Of a DNA stretch of 64,000 nt, positions 34,490 to 42,170 are shown in pieces. The DNA is from Peptacetobacter sp900550335 (lineage in GTDB: Bacteria; Bacillota; Clostridia; Peptostreptococcales; Peptostreptococcaceae), in assembly GCF_047528295.1 (NCBI RefSeq), contig NZ_CP180001.1:1860001-1924000 (forward strand), given 5' to 3'. The stretch's first letter is position 1, and the number at the start of each line of letters is the position of its first letter. The notes beneath the pieces are model-generated. The model was not told where the DNA came from. It made no database searches and saw only the letters and a list, made by a program, of their open reading frames with translations. The position numbers and the translations under genes are program-made.

Positions 34490-36169
34490 TTACATCCCCC
34501 AATCATCACTTAAGATGTGAGTATTAATATCCGCATTCAAGTATGCGTGGTGCATTCCTCTGACATGTGAGTTGATTCCTGCTATTACTGGGTCAATACG
34601 TCGTGTAGATTTTGACTTATCTAATTTAATATTTCCTGCAGGATCTAAAGATGGAACTGCATTAGAGAAGCACCACCTAAGAAGAGGATTGCCTAAAGTT
34701 ACCAACTTTTTCTCTATTATCAGTTTCTCAACATCCTTAATTGGCTCACTCATAGTCTTAAATCCTTGTCGAATTTCAACACATTCAATATCTTCATCCA
34801 TTGCCTTGTTAGCGAATTGAGTAGCATTCCAAGGGTCATAGTCAATTTCTTTAATCTGATATCTTTTACCCATTTCCATTATGTAAGATAGAATCCAATC
34901 CTGGTCTACTGTAGCTCCAGGAGTTAATGTCAAATATCCTTGTCTTGCCCAGGTCGTATATGGAACTTTATCTCGATGTTCCTTGTCAACTATTCCATCT
35001 TCTGGTAAAAAGCCATGATTAAGCCATACATATCGCCCATCAGCGAGAGGGAACTCCAAATTTACCGCAGTTATATCTGTTGTAGCAGACAAGTCGACAC
35101 CACAAAAGCACTCTTTCCCTTCTAATTCTTCCACATTAAAGTCAGAGTTTTCTATTTCACATTCCTTATATTTCTCCATATTCATCCAAGCATCATCTGC
35201 GTTCACCCACAAGTTCAAATGTTTTACCATAAAGTTTGTAAGAGCTGCAGGAATTTCTTTTGCCTGCTTAGCTTTTGCTCTTAGGTCTTCTCTACTTACT
35301 GATACATCCAAGTTAGGATTAGCTTTCTCCCACGTTGCCTCGTCAAATGGGTCGTCATCTTCGTCAGCACACGCTATATAGGCGAAAAATCTTTCATCTT
35401 TTATACTTCCATCTAATATCTTGGTAGCATATTCATACATCTCATAACATATCGTATCTGTACGGAACCCTGCTGTAGTAACCATCCATATCAAAGGTTG
35501 TCTTCTAGCTCCAGTTGCAGTAACTAATACGTCATACACCTCTCTTGTCTTATGAGCATGTAATTCGTCGATAATCCCACAATGAATGTTAAGACCATCT
35601 AGAGCTTTGGCATCTCTACTTAATGGCTCAAACTTACTATTTGTAGATGGCATATTTATATTAGCTTGAAATACATCTACATGTTTCTTGATATATGGAG
35701 ATGCATTAATCATTCTTTTAGCCTCGTCAAAAATGATTTTTGCCTGGTCTTTTTTAGTTGCTGCACTATAGATTTCAGCTCCTTGCTCTCCATCTACAGT
35801 CATCATTTCAAGTCCTATTCCTGCTGCTTCTGTAGACTTTCCATTCTTTCTTGGAACTTGATTGTATGCTTGTCTGAATCTTCTATATCCAGTTTTCTTC
35901 TCTTCCCAACCAAAGACACTTCCAACTCTAAAACATTGCCATAATTCAAGTTCGATTTCTTCTCCAGCAAATTCTCCCTTACTATGTTTCAGTAATTTAA
36001 AGAACTCTATGCTCCTTTCAGCTTTTTCTGAATTGAACTTATATGGATATGACTTTTTCTTAGAAGACTTCATATCTTCTAAATGCCTTTTACATGCTTG
36101 CTTTACAAACTTACATGAAGGAATATTCCCTGCAAGAACCTCTTTTGCATACTTAGTAGTTCTATCCAT
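34490..36169 (-). CDS. terL: Terminase large subunit
   Basis: 559 residues; the DNA packaging motor. ATPase part: RQAYNQVPRKNGKSTEAAGI (Walker A-like), then HCGIIDELHAHKTREVYDVL (Walker B with Asp-Glu) and IWMVTTAGFRTDTICYEMYE (motif III). Nuclease part: CFCGVDLSATTDITAVNLEF and the C-terminal acidic residues near IKEIDYDPWNATQFANKAMD. Family Terminase_1 typical of cos-type phages. Next to TerS on the same strand with overlapping ends. Confidence 0.95.
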   Translation of the reverse strand: MDRTTKYAKEVLAGNIPSCKFVKQACKRHLEDMKSSKKKSYPYKFNSEKAERSIEFFKLLKHSKGEFAGEEIELELWQCFRVGSVFGWEEKKTGYRRFRQAYNQVPRKNGKSTEAAGIGLEMMTVDGEQGAEIYSAATKKDQAKIIFDEAKRMINASPYIKKHVDVFQANINMPSTNSKFEPLSRDAKALDGLNIHCGIIDELHAHKTREVYDVLVTATGARRQPLIWMVTTAGFRTDTICYEMYEYATKILDGSIKDERFFAYIACADEDDDPFDEATWEKANPNLDVSVSREDLRAKAKQAKEIPAALTNFMVKHLNLWVNADDAWMNMEKYKECEIENSDFNVEELEGKECFCGVDLSATTDITAVNLEFPLADGRYVWLNHGFLPEDGIVDKEHRDKVPYTTWARQGYLTLTPGATVDQDWILSYIMEMGKRYQIKEIDYDPWNATQFANKAMDEDIECVEIRQGFKTMSEPIKDVEKLIIEKKLVTLGNPLLRWCFSNAVPSLDPAGNIKLDKSKSTRRIDPVIAGINSHVRGMHHAYLNADINTHILSDDWGM

Positions 36170-36644
36170 TTTTAGTTCCTTTCATAAATTCAACAAAAGG
36201 ATCATCTACTTCATCTGGAGTTGTAGCATGTAAACTCGTCCTTGAAGATGGTGTTAGACCAAATTCTTTTGCATATTTAACCATTGATTCCATCCGCTTA
36301 TTGGCTATGCCAACTTCTGGTCTTTGAATTATATTGCCTTTATCAGTAACTGTTGTTAGACCATAAGTTCTAATTGCTTTTTCTGCCTCTATCCAACGAT
36401 GATAAGATTGGCAATATGCTGCTAAAGTATTTACATCTACATCACTTATAATTCCATTCTTCTTTAAAAGAGGAATTATTCTTTTCCATTCTTTTTTCGC
36501 ATATCGACTCAAGAATGAAGGAGGGTTTATAATTTCATCTGAACACTCATACTTTGGTTCATCTTCATTTAGCTTTCTTTTTCCTGGATTTCCTTGTAAA
36601 AGTTTTAGATTGGTAGGTTTTGGTGCTGGTCCTCTTTTCCCCAA
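36162..36644 (-). CDS. terS: Terminase small subunit, P27 family
   Basis: 160 residues. Starts MGKRGPAPKPTNLKLLQGNP, the family's recognisable N-terminus, then helix-turn-helix-like region EWKRIIPLLKKNGIISDVDV and AYCQSYHRWIEAEKAIRTYG, and ends with oligomerisation helices. It recognises the packaging site, probably the cos candidate just upstream. Overlaps TerL by eight bases. Confidence 0.93.
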   Translation of the reverse strand: MGKRGPAPKPTNLKLLQGNPGKRKLNEDEPKYECSDEIINPPSFLSRYAKKEWKRIIPLLKKNGIISDVDVNTLAAYCQSYHRWIEAEKAIRTYGLTTVTDKGNIIQRPEVGIANKRMESMVKYAKEFGLTPSSRTSLHATTPDEVDDPFVEFMKGTKNG

Positions 36645-36770
36645 ACTATCACCTCTTTTTCATACCTATACCCCCCATACCCCCCCATGTTAAAACTTGC
36701 GTCCGTAATATATAGAGGGGGCGTTCGGTCTTTTCGTCTCCTCCTTTTTTATCAAAAGGTAGGGGGGGTA
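36645..36770. other. Candidate cos region upstream of terS
   Basis: The gap between terS and the HNH gene holds GC-rich tracts in an AT-rich genome: ATACCCCCCATACCCCCCC near 36669, GAGGGGGCGTTCGG near 36713 and TAGGGGGGGTA near 36762. The last overlaps the HNH stop region. In HK97-like phages with HNH next to terminase, cos lies here. No cleavage position can be read. Confidence 0.4.
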
Positions 36771-37147
36771 TATTTTCTTTTATGTATTTTGTTATGGCAT
36801 TCGTCACAAATAGCTATAACATTATTTGGTTGCAGTCTTAACTCCCAACACTCTCTCACTGGTTTTATATGGTGAACAACTGTTGCATCAGTCAACTTGT
36901 TGTTCTGTAAACATATCTGACACAAGTGATGGTCTCGCTGCATGATATAGTTTCTAAACTTAATCCATTTAGAACTCTTATAAAATTTATATTCCTTATC
37001 GTCAGCTCTTCTCTTGTCATACATTTTATTTTTAGCTGCCTTGAGTCCATCTTCATACTCCTGATGGGCTGAACAATATACTCTTGGATACTCAACTAGA
37101 TTAGGACAACCAACCTTCCGACAAGGTCTTTTACCTCTTCTTCCCAT
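36752..37147 (-). CDS. HNH endonuclease
   Basis: 131 residues. An N-terminal zinc-binding part (CRKVGCPNLVEYPRVYCSAH) precedes an HNH core: RDHHLCQICLQNNKLTDATV, VVHHIKPVRECWELRLQPNN and AICDECHNKIHKRKY, with the Cys pairs and His residues typical of the family. Next to terminase, such enzymes take part in cos cleavage in HK97-like phages. Reads as intact. Confidence 0.92.
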   Translation of the reverse strand: MGRRGKRPCRKVGCPNLVEYPRVYCSAHQEYEDGLKAAKNKMYDKRRADDKEYKFYKSSKWIKFRNYIMQRDHHLCQICLQNNKLTDATVVHHIKPVRECWELRLQPNNVIAICDECHNKIHKRKYTPPTF

Positions 37148-37307
37148 CTAATACTCCTTTATGAAAGGGACTTATCTTATATTCTGTCGCTTTCGACAAC
37201 ATACTTATCCAACCTATTTAAACATAAGTAATTCCAATATGTATAAGGCTCTATAAATTAGGTATTTGAAATATGAATGCGACCTAATCTCAATATGTCC
37301 CTTTGAA

Positions 37308-37859
37308 TTAATTAAAGTACCTAAAATCTCTATATGCTGCATCTATTCCATCTTTATTGATACCTATATAATTAAGTGTGATACTCGGACTTGCGTGGTT
37401 AAATATACTTTGCAATAAAGCAACATCCTTAGTCTGCTTATAAAAATGATATCCAAAAGTCTTCCTCATTGAATGTGAACCTAAGTGAGGAATACCAAAC
37501 TTATCTCCTAAATCAGATATTATCTTCCAAGCTCTCTTCCTTCCTATAGGTCTGTTATAGTTTTTCCTAGACTTAATTAAGAAATCGTCTGGGTCTTTAT
37601 CCCTGGTATAATCTCTTAAAACTTTCTTTAAGATTGGATTGACTTCAATATATTTTCTTTTACCAGTTTTCTTTTCTTTTATAACTATCTGGCTCTTGTC
37701 TTTCACATCTCTTATTCTAAGAGTTAATATATCTGAAACTCTCAATCCTGTATAAAGTCCCATACAAAAAAGAACATAATCTCTTTCGTTATGCTGCTTT
37801 AAATATCTACACATATCTTCAAGTTTATCTAAATCTCTAATCGGTTCGACCTGATTCAT
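37308..37859 (-). CDS. Second tyrosine recombinase (late-region integrase-like protein)
   Basis: 183 residues from ATG 37859 (MNQVEPIRDLDKLEDM), only the catalytic domain of a phage integrase: GLYTGLRVSDILTLRIRD (first Arg), VIKEKKTGKRKYIEVNPILK (Lys), GSHSMRKTFGYHFYK (His-x-x-Arg), IFNHASPSITLNYIG (second His and the Tyr nucleophile). No arm-binding domain. Short recombinases of this type occur near terminase genes in clostridial and Bacillus phages. Distinct from the true integrase at 50257. Overlaps the next gene upstream. The 160-base gap downstream has AAAGGGAC/GTCCCTTT inverted repeats at its edges and no gene. Confidence 0.88.
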   Translation of the reverse strand: MNQVEPIRDLDKLEDMCRYLKQHNERDYVLFCMGLYTGLRVSDILTLRIRDVKDKSQIVIKEKKTGKRKYIEVNPILKKVLRDYTRDKDPDDFLIKSRKNYNRPIGRKRAWKIISDLGDKFGIPHLGSHSMRKTFGYHFYKQTKDVALLQSIFNHASPSITLNYIGINKDGIDAAYRDFRYFN

Positions 37860-38004
37860 GCTTCCTTGCCTTCTTTCTTTTCTTGCTTGGGAAGTGGTCA
37901 AAGTTTGGCTTCTTTTTCATCTCCAGGTCAAGAGCTCTTAGCTCATCGGGAAGCTCTGCAACATGTAATATTTCATTTGCATCATGCCACTTCTTTTTAC
38001 TCAT
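37837..38004 (-). CDS. Small phage protein, 55 residues
   Basis: Begins MSKKKWHDANEILHVAELPD and ends with a highly basic stretch, FPSKKRKKARKHESGRTD. AGGTGATTAAGG precedes the ATG. It overlaps the recombinase start by 23 bases and is the first gene after the terminator at 38025. Its basic tail could bind nucleic acid. Not recognised. Confidence 0.65.
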   Translation of the reverse strand: MSKKKWHDANEILHVAELPDELRALDLEMKKKPNFDHFPSKKRKKARKHESGRTD

Positions 38005-38024
38005 CCTTAATCACCTCATTTTTT

Positions 38025-38054
38025 CAATAAAAAAAGACCGGTGGCTAACCAGTC
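38025..38054 (-). terminator. Terminator between early and late regions
   Basis: On the minus strand AGACTGG and CCGGTCT (one G-U) around TTAGCCA, followed by a T-run. It marks a break between the regulator at 38155 and the packaging genes. Confidence 0.8.
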
Positions 38055-38154
38055 TAATCTCTTATAGAAGATAGATACAACCTTCATATCTTTCCATAAT
38101 ATTATTTTATCTCTTTTTAACTCTAAATATCGGAACTAAAACGGAACTTTTAAA

Positions 38155-38640
38155 TTACAACAAATCAAATAGAGTGTCTGAATCTTTTTCTTTTAATACT
38201 GTAGCTCCAAATAGAGCTATAGCTACACTCTTTACAGCTTCATCTTTTTTCTTTCTTAACTGTCTTTCTGAGTAAGGAAGTTTGTCCTCTATGCTTATCC
38301 AATCCATTCCTTCTACTACATACATAGTTAGAACTTTCCTATGGATATCATCTAAATTGGCAATAGCAGTATCTACCTTTTTTACAAGAGCCTCTGTCTT
38401 ATCTGTCTCAGATACAACATCTAACATTCTTTCATATCTTTTAATGACTTCATCCTCTACTGGACTAGATGTATTACTTGTCTGAACACTTACTCCATCA
38501 TAAGTTACAGCTCTTAAGTTAGATATTTCTTTTTCAAGATTTTCTTTTCTTTTTGCTAATGTCTTTAAATATAATTTCATCTGTTTGTGCTGTCTTAATG
38601 TTTCTTCCGTAAAGTCTAAATACTGCTTTATATCTGCCAT
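38155..38640 (-). CDS. Sigma-70 region-4-like phage late regulator
   Basis: 161 residues. N-terminal coiled coil (LRQHKQMKLYLKTLAKRKEN), then a C-terminal helix-turn-helix: IHRKVLTMYVVEGMDWISIE and DKLPYSERQLRKKKDEAVKS, the form seen in ArpU/RinA-like regulators. Situated between early and late genes with a terminator after it, so a role in turning on late transcription is probable. Family-level identity is moderate. Confidence 0.75.
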   Translation of the reverse strand: MADIKQYLDFTEETLRQHKQMKLYLKTLAKRKENLEKEISNLRAVTYDGVSVQTSNTSSPVEDEVIKRYERMLDVVSETDKTEALVKKVDTAIANLDDIHRKVLTMYVVEGMDWISIEDKLPYSERQLRKKKDEAVKSVAIALFGATVLKEKDSDTLFDLL

Positions 38641-38733
38641 ATTTCCTCCTTCTTAGAATCATCTATCTAAATTTAATATTTTCCATATTACTCACCCCTA
38701 TATTTTTATTAGTGAGCATGTTATAATAAATGA

Positions 38734-38802
38734 GTAAGGGATTTATATCATGCTCGCATGGTATATAAGAGAGACTGTCCGCTACACAGTCTCTCTTTTT
38801 TT
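38734..38802 (+). ncRNA. Candidate small RNA, about 70 bases
   Basis: An extended -10 (TGTTATAAT, 38719-38727) would start RNA near 38734. The RNA would form TATATCATG-CTCG-CATGGTATA (one G-U) and then a perfect 10-bp hairpin, GAGAGACTGT and ACAGTCTCTC, followed by seven T. It runs against the minus-strand prophage genes, in the gap between the coiled-coil gene and the late regulator. Promoter, both stems and terminator are visible; transcription is inferred. Confidence 0.6.
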
Positions 38803-38810
38803 ATTTATTT

Positions 38811-39194
38811 TTAATCTAATTTTTCTAATATCTTTTTCGCATATTTCTTTTTAATTCTTCCTGACTTTGTTCTTAGAAATATTGCTTTCTCTTTTTCTAT
38901 TTTTCCTAGCATATCAGCAGCCTTTTTAGATTCTCTTACTACTTGTTTGTTTAATTTTCCTATCTCTTTGTTAAGCTCATCTGTAAGATCTAGATTAAGC
39001 TCGTACTCTTTATTTAGCTTATGGAATTGCTCATCCTTCTCTAATAAGGACTTATTATAATTTTCTTCCATTTCTTTTAGCTTACTGTCACTAAACTCTT
39101 TCAACTCCTGTAGTCTTGTATCTTTTTCTTCTAGCTCTTTCTTATATTGCTCTTCTATCTCTCTAACTTTTTTCTTAGTCAATATCCCGAACAT
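38811..39194 (-). CDS. Coiled-coil phage protein
   Basis: 127 residues, almost all one long coiled coil: VREIEEQYKKELEEKDTRLQ, FSDSKLKEMEENYNKSLLEK, LTDELNKEIGKLNKQVVRES. The end is basic (SGRIKKKYAKKILEKLD). No catalytic or membrane features. Overlaps the MazG-like gene by 20 bases. Not recognised as a named family. Confidence 0.7.
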   Translation of the reverse strand: MFGILTKKKVREIEEQYKKELEEKDTRLQELKEFSDSKLKEMEENYNKSLLEKDEQFHKLNKEYELNLDLTDELNKEIGKLNKQVVRESKKAADMLGKIEKEKAIFLRTKSGRIKKKYAKKILEKLD

Positions 39195-39474
39195 ATTCTA
39201 CCCTCCGTATCGCTTCTCTGTCCCATCCACGATTCTCTAATTTTTCATTGTGTTTTTTCAAGCCTTCAAACATCTCATCTTTAGTAATTCCTACTGTATC
39301 CCAATAGCTCAGTACACTCTGTATTACATCAAATCCTTCTTCAAGTGTTGCATCTATATTTATATCAGCTTCATAGCTTTCATCTAAAAATTCCTGAGCT
39401 TCTTCTATAAATTTGCATGCAGCCATAGTCTTACTGTGATTTTCGTCCTGTATTAATTTATAAATAAATTCCAT
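39175..39474 (-). CDS. MazG-like pyrophosphohydrolase-fold protein
   Basis: 99 residues, helical: ACKFIEEAQEFLDESYEADI with the E-E-x-x-E metal-binding pattern, GFDVIQSVLSYWDTVGITKD with the later acidic ligands, and FEGLKKHNEKLENRGW at the end. This is the layout of phage MazG-like proteins, which hydrolyse nucleoside triphosphates or alarmones. AGGAGGTAAGAG precedes the ATG. Confidence 0.85.
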   Translation of the reverse strand: MEFIYKLIQDENHSKTMAACKFIEEAQEFLDESYEADINIDATLEEGFDVIQSVLSYWDTVGITKDEMFEGLKKHNEKLENRGWDREAIRRVEYVRDID

Positions 39475-39484
39475 CTCTTACCTC

Positions 39485-39883
39485 CTAAAATGGTACATCG
39501 TCATCTTCTACAGATGGATAGCTTTCCTGCTCTTGTGTTGTTCCATTATTTTCAGATTTATTAGGTTTCGCCCATACATGAACCTTTGAACACCGCACTT
39601 TTGTGAATGATTTATTTTCACCTGTATCCTTGTCCTGATATCTATCTACTCTGATATATCCATGAGCTTCTACTAAAGAACCTTTGACTCCATACGATGC
39701 TATATATTCTGCTGCTTTTCCAGTTACTTCGCATGGAATAAAGTCTGTATCTTTTGTTCCATCTCTTTTAACAAAATCTCTATCTATTGCTACAGTAAAT
39801 GTAGCTACTGCTGTTCCACTTCCTGGAATATATCTTAATTCTGGGTCCTTTGTAAGTCTTCCAACTAATACTGCATTATTCAT
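39485..39883 (-). CDS. ssb: Single-stranded DNA-binding protein
   Basis: 132 residues. OB-fold: NNAVLVGRLTKDPELRYIPG, VATFTVAIDRDFVKRDGTKD, FIPCEVTGKAAEYIASYGVK and VEAHGYIRVDRYQDKDTGEN. The tail ends VEDDDVPF, the acidic tip that binds partner proteins. Phage replication SSB; adjacent to DNA metabolism genes. Confidence 0.95.
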   Translation of the reverse strand: MNNAVLVGRLTKDPELRYIPGSGTAVATFTVAIDRDFVKRDGTKDTDFIPCEVTGKAAEYIASYGVKGSLVEAHGYIRVDRYQDKDTGENKSFTKVRCSKVHVWAKPNKSENNGTTQEQESYPSVEDDDVPF

Positions 39884-39914
39884 TTATTTTTTCCTCCTTT
39901 TTTGTTTATTAACT

Positions 39915-40127
39915 TTATTTATTCTTTAGTTTACGTATTGCATCTATTAATTCTGTTATTACTTCTATGATGATTATTATCATAAAAAAATTAACAAACA
40001 TTATGAAAAATACTTCCGCTATATTCATATTAGTATACCTCTTAAAAAAAATATCTATTGCACATGTTATCCTTGTTAGTATTCTACTTTCTAACTCTAA
40101 AGCTCTTTTTACTGTGTTTATAATCAT
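39915..40127 (-). CDS. Small membrane protein, 70 residues
   Basis: Begins MIINTVKRALELESRILTRI, with one strong hydrophobic helix (FFIMFVNFFMIIIIIEVITE) and a basic end. GAGGGTATAAGG precedes the ATG. Early prophage block; not recognised. A role in superinfection exclusion is only a guess. Confidence 0.6.
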   Translation of the reverse strand: MIINTVKRALELESRILTRITCAIDIFFKRYTNMNIAEVFFIMFVNFFMIIIIIEVITELIDAIRKLKNK

Positions 40128-40214
40128 CCTTATACCCTCACAGATATTTCATATTATTCAATAATATTTACATAAAATATTACAGCTCTTTCTGTGTTGT
40201 TACATTTATCTCAC

Positions 40215-40442
40215 TCATTTAAGCCTATTGAATACTTTTAATTTTGTAAGTGTCGCTTTAAACACTCCTATATTTTCTTCTAAATTAATTATTACTTCAT
40301 AACCCGTAAGCATATATCCTAATTTCTCATGATGCTTTTTAAAACTTTCTATTATGCTCTCTGATAGATCTGGATTTGTAATTGGAAATAATATAGATAC
40401 TTCTTTATTAAATTCTTTTTCCTCAAGACTAAACTCTCTCAT
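40215..40442 (-). CDS. Hypothetical phage protein, 75 residues
   Basis: MREFSLEEKEFNKEVSILFP at the start; middle helix SIIESFKKHHEKLGYMLTGY; beta-rich end GVFKATLTKLKVFNRL. No known motif. It is in the early prophage block 18 bases after the Tad2-like gene and likely cotranscribed. Confidence 0.65.
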   Translation of the reverse strand: MREFSLEEKEFNKEVSILFPITNPDLSESIIESFKKHHEKLGYMLTGYEVIINLEENIGVFKATLTKLKVFNRLK

Positions 40443-40460
40443 CTTCTATCATCTTCTTTC

Positions 40461-40865
40461 TTAATTTAAAATTTCCCAAGCAGTATTTAGATTTTCTTCT
40501 ATATCTAAATCAAATCCTATTCTAAGCTCTACCCTGCTTCCTTGATGATCTTCTAATGTTCCAAATTTAGAAACCGCATATACTCCAGGTAACCAATCTG
40601 TTCTTCTTACTGCCTTACCTTTTAATAATGCTCTCAATGCTCCTTCAAAATGTGTAAGTGTAATTTTGCTATAAGCATATTCATCATCCTCTACGATGAA
40701 TATATTTGTAGTTGCATAATTTATCATGTAACTAAACATTTCAAATTCATTTGATAGCTTTATAGCCTGAGCTCTTTCTTCATAATTAAGCTCTCCTAAA
40801 TAATGTATTATGTCGTTTCCTAAATCTCTTATTCGATTTAAGAAAACTCTTGTATCTTCTCTCAT
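40461..40865 (-). CDS. Tad2-like (DUF2829-type) domain protein with helical N-terminus
   Basis: 134 residues. The N-terminal 65 residues are helical (VFLNRIRDLGNDIIHYLGEL). The C-terminal 70 carry the pattern of the Tad2/DUF2829 fold: THFEGALRALLKGKAVRRTD, WLPGVYAV and an ending TAWEIL. Some members (Tad2) sequester cyclic ADP-ribose-like signals of the Thoeris defence system; others are uncharacterised. Family call is by motif, and the ligand is unknown. Confidence 0.65.
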   Translation of the reverse strand: MREDTRVFLNRIRDLGNDIIHYLGELNYEERAQAIKLSNEFEMFSYMINYATTNIFIVEDDEYAYSKITLTHFEGALRALLKGKAVRRTDWLPGVYAVSKFGTLEDHQGSRVELRIGFDLDIEENLNTAWEILN

Positions 40866-40867
40866 AT

Positions 40868-41119
40868 CTATTCAGCTCCTTTTAGTCTTGGAGTTATAGA
40901 ATATTCTCTATCACCTCTAATTACGATATATTCAACTCCAGTTTCTTTATCTTTTACTATCCTTATCGTTCCTGGATAAATTCTTTCATAATGAATTTCT
41001 TCAAATTTATTAATAGCCATTGCTTCTTCAACTTCACTTGCAACTGTATCATTACAACCTACAAGCGAATAAGCTAACATTAATGCAGCTATTGCTGTTA
41101 TTATTTTCTTCCATTCCAT
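40868..41119 (-). CDS. Prophage lipoprotein (DUF6440-like)
   Basis: 83 residues. Signal peptide with lipobox: MEWKKIITAIAALMLAYSLV then GC, so Cys is near residue 22. The mature part holds HYERIYPGTIRIVKDKETGV and EYIVIRGDREYSITPR, a pattern found in DUF6440 proteins. A lipid-anchored protein from an early prophage operon might act in superinfection exclusion; this is inference from location only. Confidence 0.75.
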   Translation of the reverse strand: MEWKKIITAIAALMLAYSLVGCNDTVASEVEEAMAINKFEEIHYERIYPGTIRIVKDKETGVEYIVIRGDREYSITPRLKGAE

Positions 41120-41374
41120 TTATAAAATCCTCCTTATATCTATTCCGCCATTTTTGTAGAATTTTATCTTTAGCTTGCAGCCACATTTAGGACAAGTTAT
41201 TTCTCTTCCTTTTCCAAACTTTCTAACTACTAGAAAATGCATCCTGCAATCAAAGCATTCTATAAAATTCATATCCCTATCTTCAGCAGGATCTTCTATA
41301 GCTCTCTCTATTTCATCCTTATCTTCTGGGATTATATATTCTCGTACAAAATCAAACCAAATGTCTTTATTCAT
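41120..41374 (-). CDS. Zinc-ribbon phage protein, 84 residues
   Basis: The acidic N-terminal half (EDKDEIERAIEDPAEDRDMN) is followed by a zinc ribbon: CFDCRMHFLVVRKFGKGREI then TCPKCGCKLKIKFY. Four Cys in two CxxC pairs. Probably nucleic-acid or protein binding. Stop adjoins the lipoprotein start. Not recognised further. Confidence 0.7.
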   Translation of the reverse strand: MNKDIWFDFVREYIIPEDKDEIERAIEDPAEDRDMNFIECFDCRMHFLVVRKFGKGREITCPKCGCKLKIKFYKNGGIDIRRIL

Positions 41375-41445
41375 CTTTTTTCTCCTTAAGTGATGCTCTG
41401 TCTATATGTGTAATCATTAAAACTGCATCTTTATTTATTTTGTGT

Positions 41446-41685
41446 CTAAATATATTTGTTTTTTTCATCTTTTCTTTCTGTTATAAAAAATCCATCTTCC
41501 TCAAAGAAAATATCTCCTTCTTTTAGAAATATTTCATCTGATTTTGCACCTTCGCATAAATCTATAATTATAGTGTGTCCTTTTTTTAAAATATTTTCAT
41601 TTTCTGATTTAGGTGGCGGAATATTTTTTATTCTAAGTGTATTAGGATTTGTTGTTGTTATATATCCTTTGCTTCTTCTAAACAT
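41446..41685 (-). CDS. Hypothetical phage protein, 79 residues
   Basis: Start at ATG 41685 (MFRRSKGYITTTNPNTLRIK), because GGAGAAAGAAA precedes it. The remainder is beta-rich and acidic (GHTIIIDLCEGAKSDEIFLK; FFEEDGFFITERKDE). No known family. The 71-base gap after it shows only a possible 16-codon frame. Confidence 0.6.
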   Translation of the reverse strand: MFRRSKGYITTTNPNTLRIKNIPPPKSENENILKKGHTIIIDLCEGAKSDEIFLKEGDIFFEEDGFFITERKDEKNKYI

Positions 41686-41744
41686 TTTCTTTCTCCAATT
41701 TTTTATTTGCTGGAGCAGGATTACCCACTCCAGCTTTTTATTTA

Positions 41745-42158
41745 TTAACAATTTATAACTCTGTACATTGCATCTATTTTCTTTTCGTCTAAATCATTGT
41801 AGTCTTCTACATCCATAAGGAAGTCAGCCATTATTAAATCAGAATGCTGAGAGAATTCACACATAGGACTTATTAAGCAGCCTGTACAATTATGACATTC
41901 ACAATATCTAGTTATATCTAATATTTTTCCTTTAAAAGTTAATGTATCGCCTACATTATAGATTTCCCATTCTTCTCCAAGCATTGCTTCTATAGCTCCA
42001 GCTCCTGCTACAGGATGCACCATATTTGTAAATCTTCCTTTTTCATCTACAAGTCTTTTGCTATCTGCATCTAGCTTTACATATCTACTTTCGTCCCAAT
42101 TTTTTCTTCTAACTCTTTCCCCTGCTAATACTGCCTGCATTGCTTCTAATAAATTCAT
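41745..42158 (-). CDS. Second Tad2-like (DUF2829-type) phage protein
   Basis: 137 residues. The N-terminal 70 residues fit the Tad2-like fold well: NLLEAMQAVLAGERVRRKNW, DESRYVKL and an ending EEWEIY. The remaining 65 residues include a Cys-rich segment (CECHNCTGCLISPMCEF) that may bind metal. The two Tad2-like proteins share the signature A-x-x-A-L-x-x-G-x-x-V-R-R-x-x-W but differ elsewhere. Ligand unknown. Confidence 0.65.
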   Translation of the reverse strand: MNLLEAMQAVLAGERVRRKNWDESRYVKLDADSKRLVDEKGRFTNMVHPVAGAGAIEAMLGEEWEIYNVGDTLTFKGKILDITRYCECHNCTGCLISPMCEFSQHSDLIMADFLMDVEDYNDLDEKKIDAMYRVINC

Positions 42159-42170
42159 ACTTACTACCTC

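Noticed and set aside
36687..36875. Plus-strand frame across the HNH/terS gap
   Set aside because: It runs antisense into the HNH gene and has no ribosome site; the GC-rich tract explains the open frame.
37148..37307. Possible late promoter in the gap downstream of the second recombinase
   Set aside because: Only weak AT-rich boxes and an 8-base inverted repeat (AAAGGGAC/GTCCCTTT) were seen; no convincing -35/-10 pair.
41376..41445. A 16-codon frame (MITHIDRASLKEKKDE) between two early genes
   Set aside because: It overlaps the ribosome site and start of the next gene and has no ribosome site of its own.
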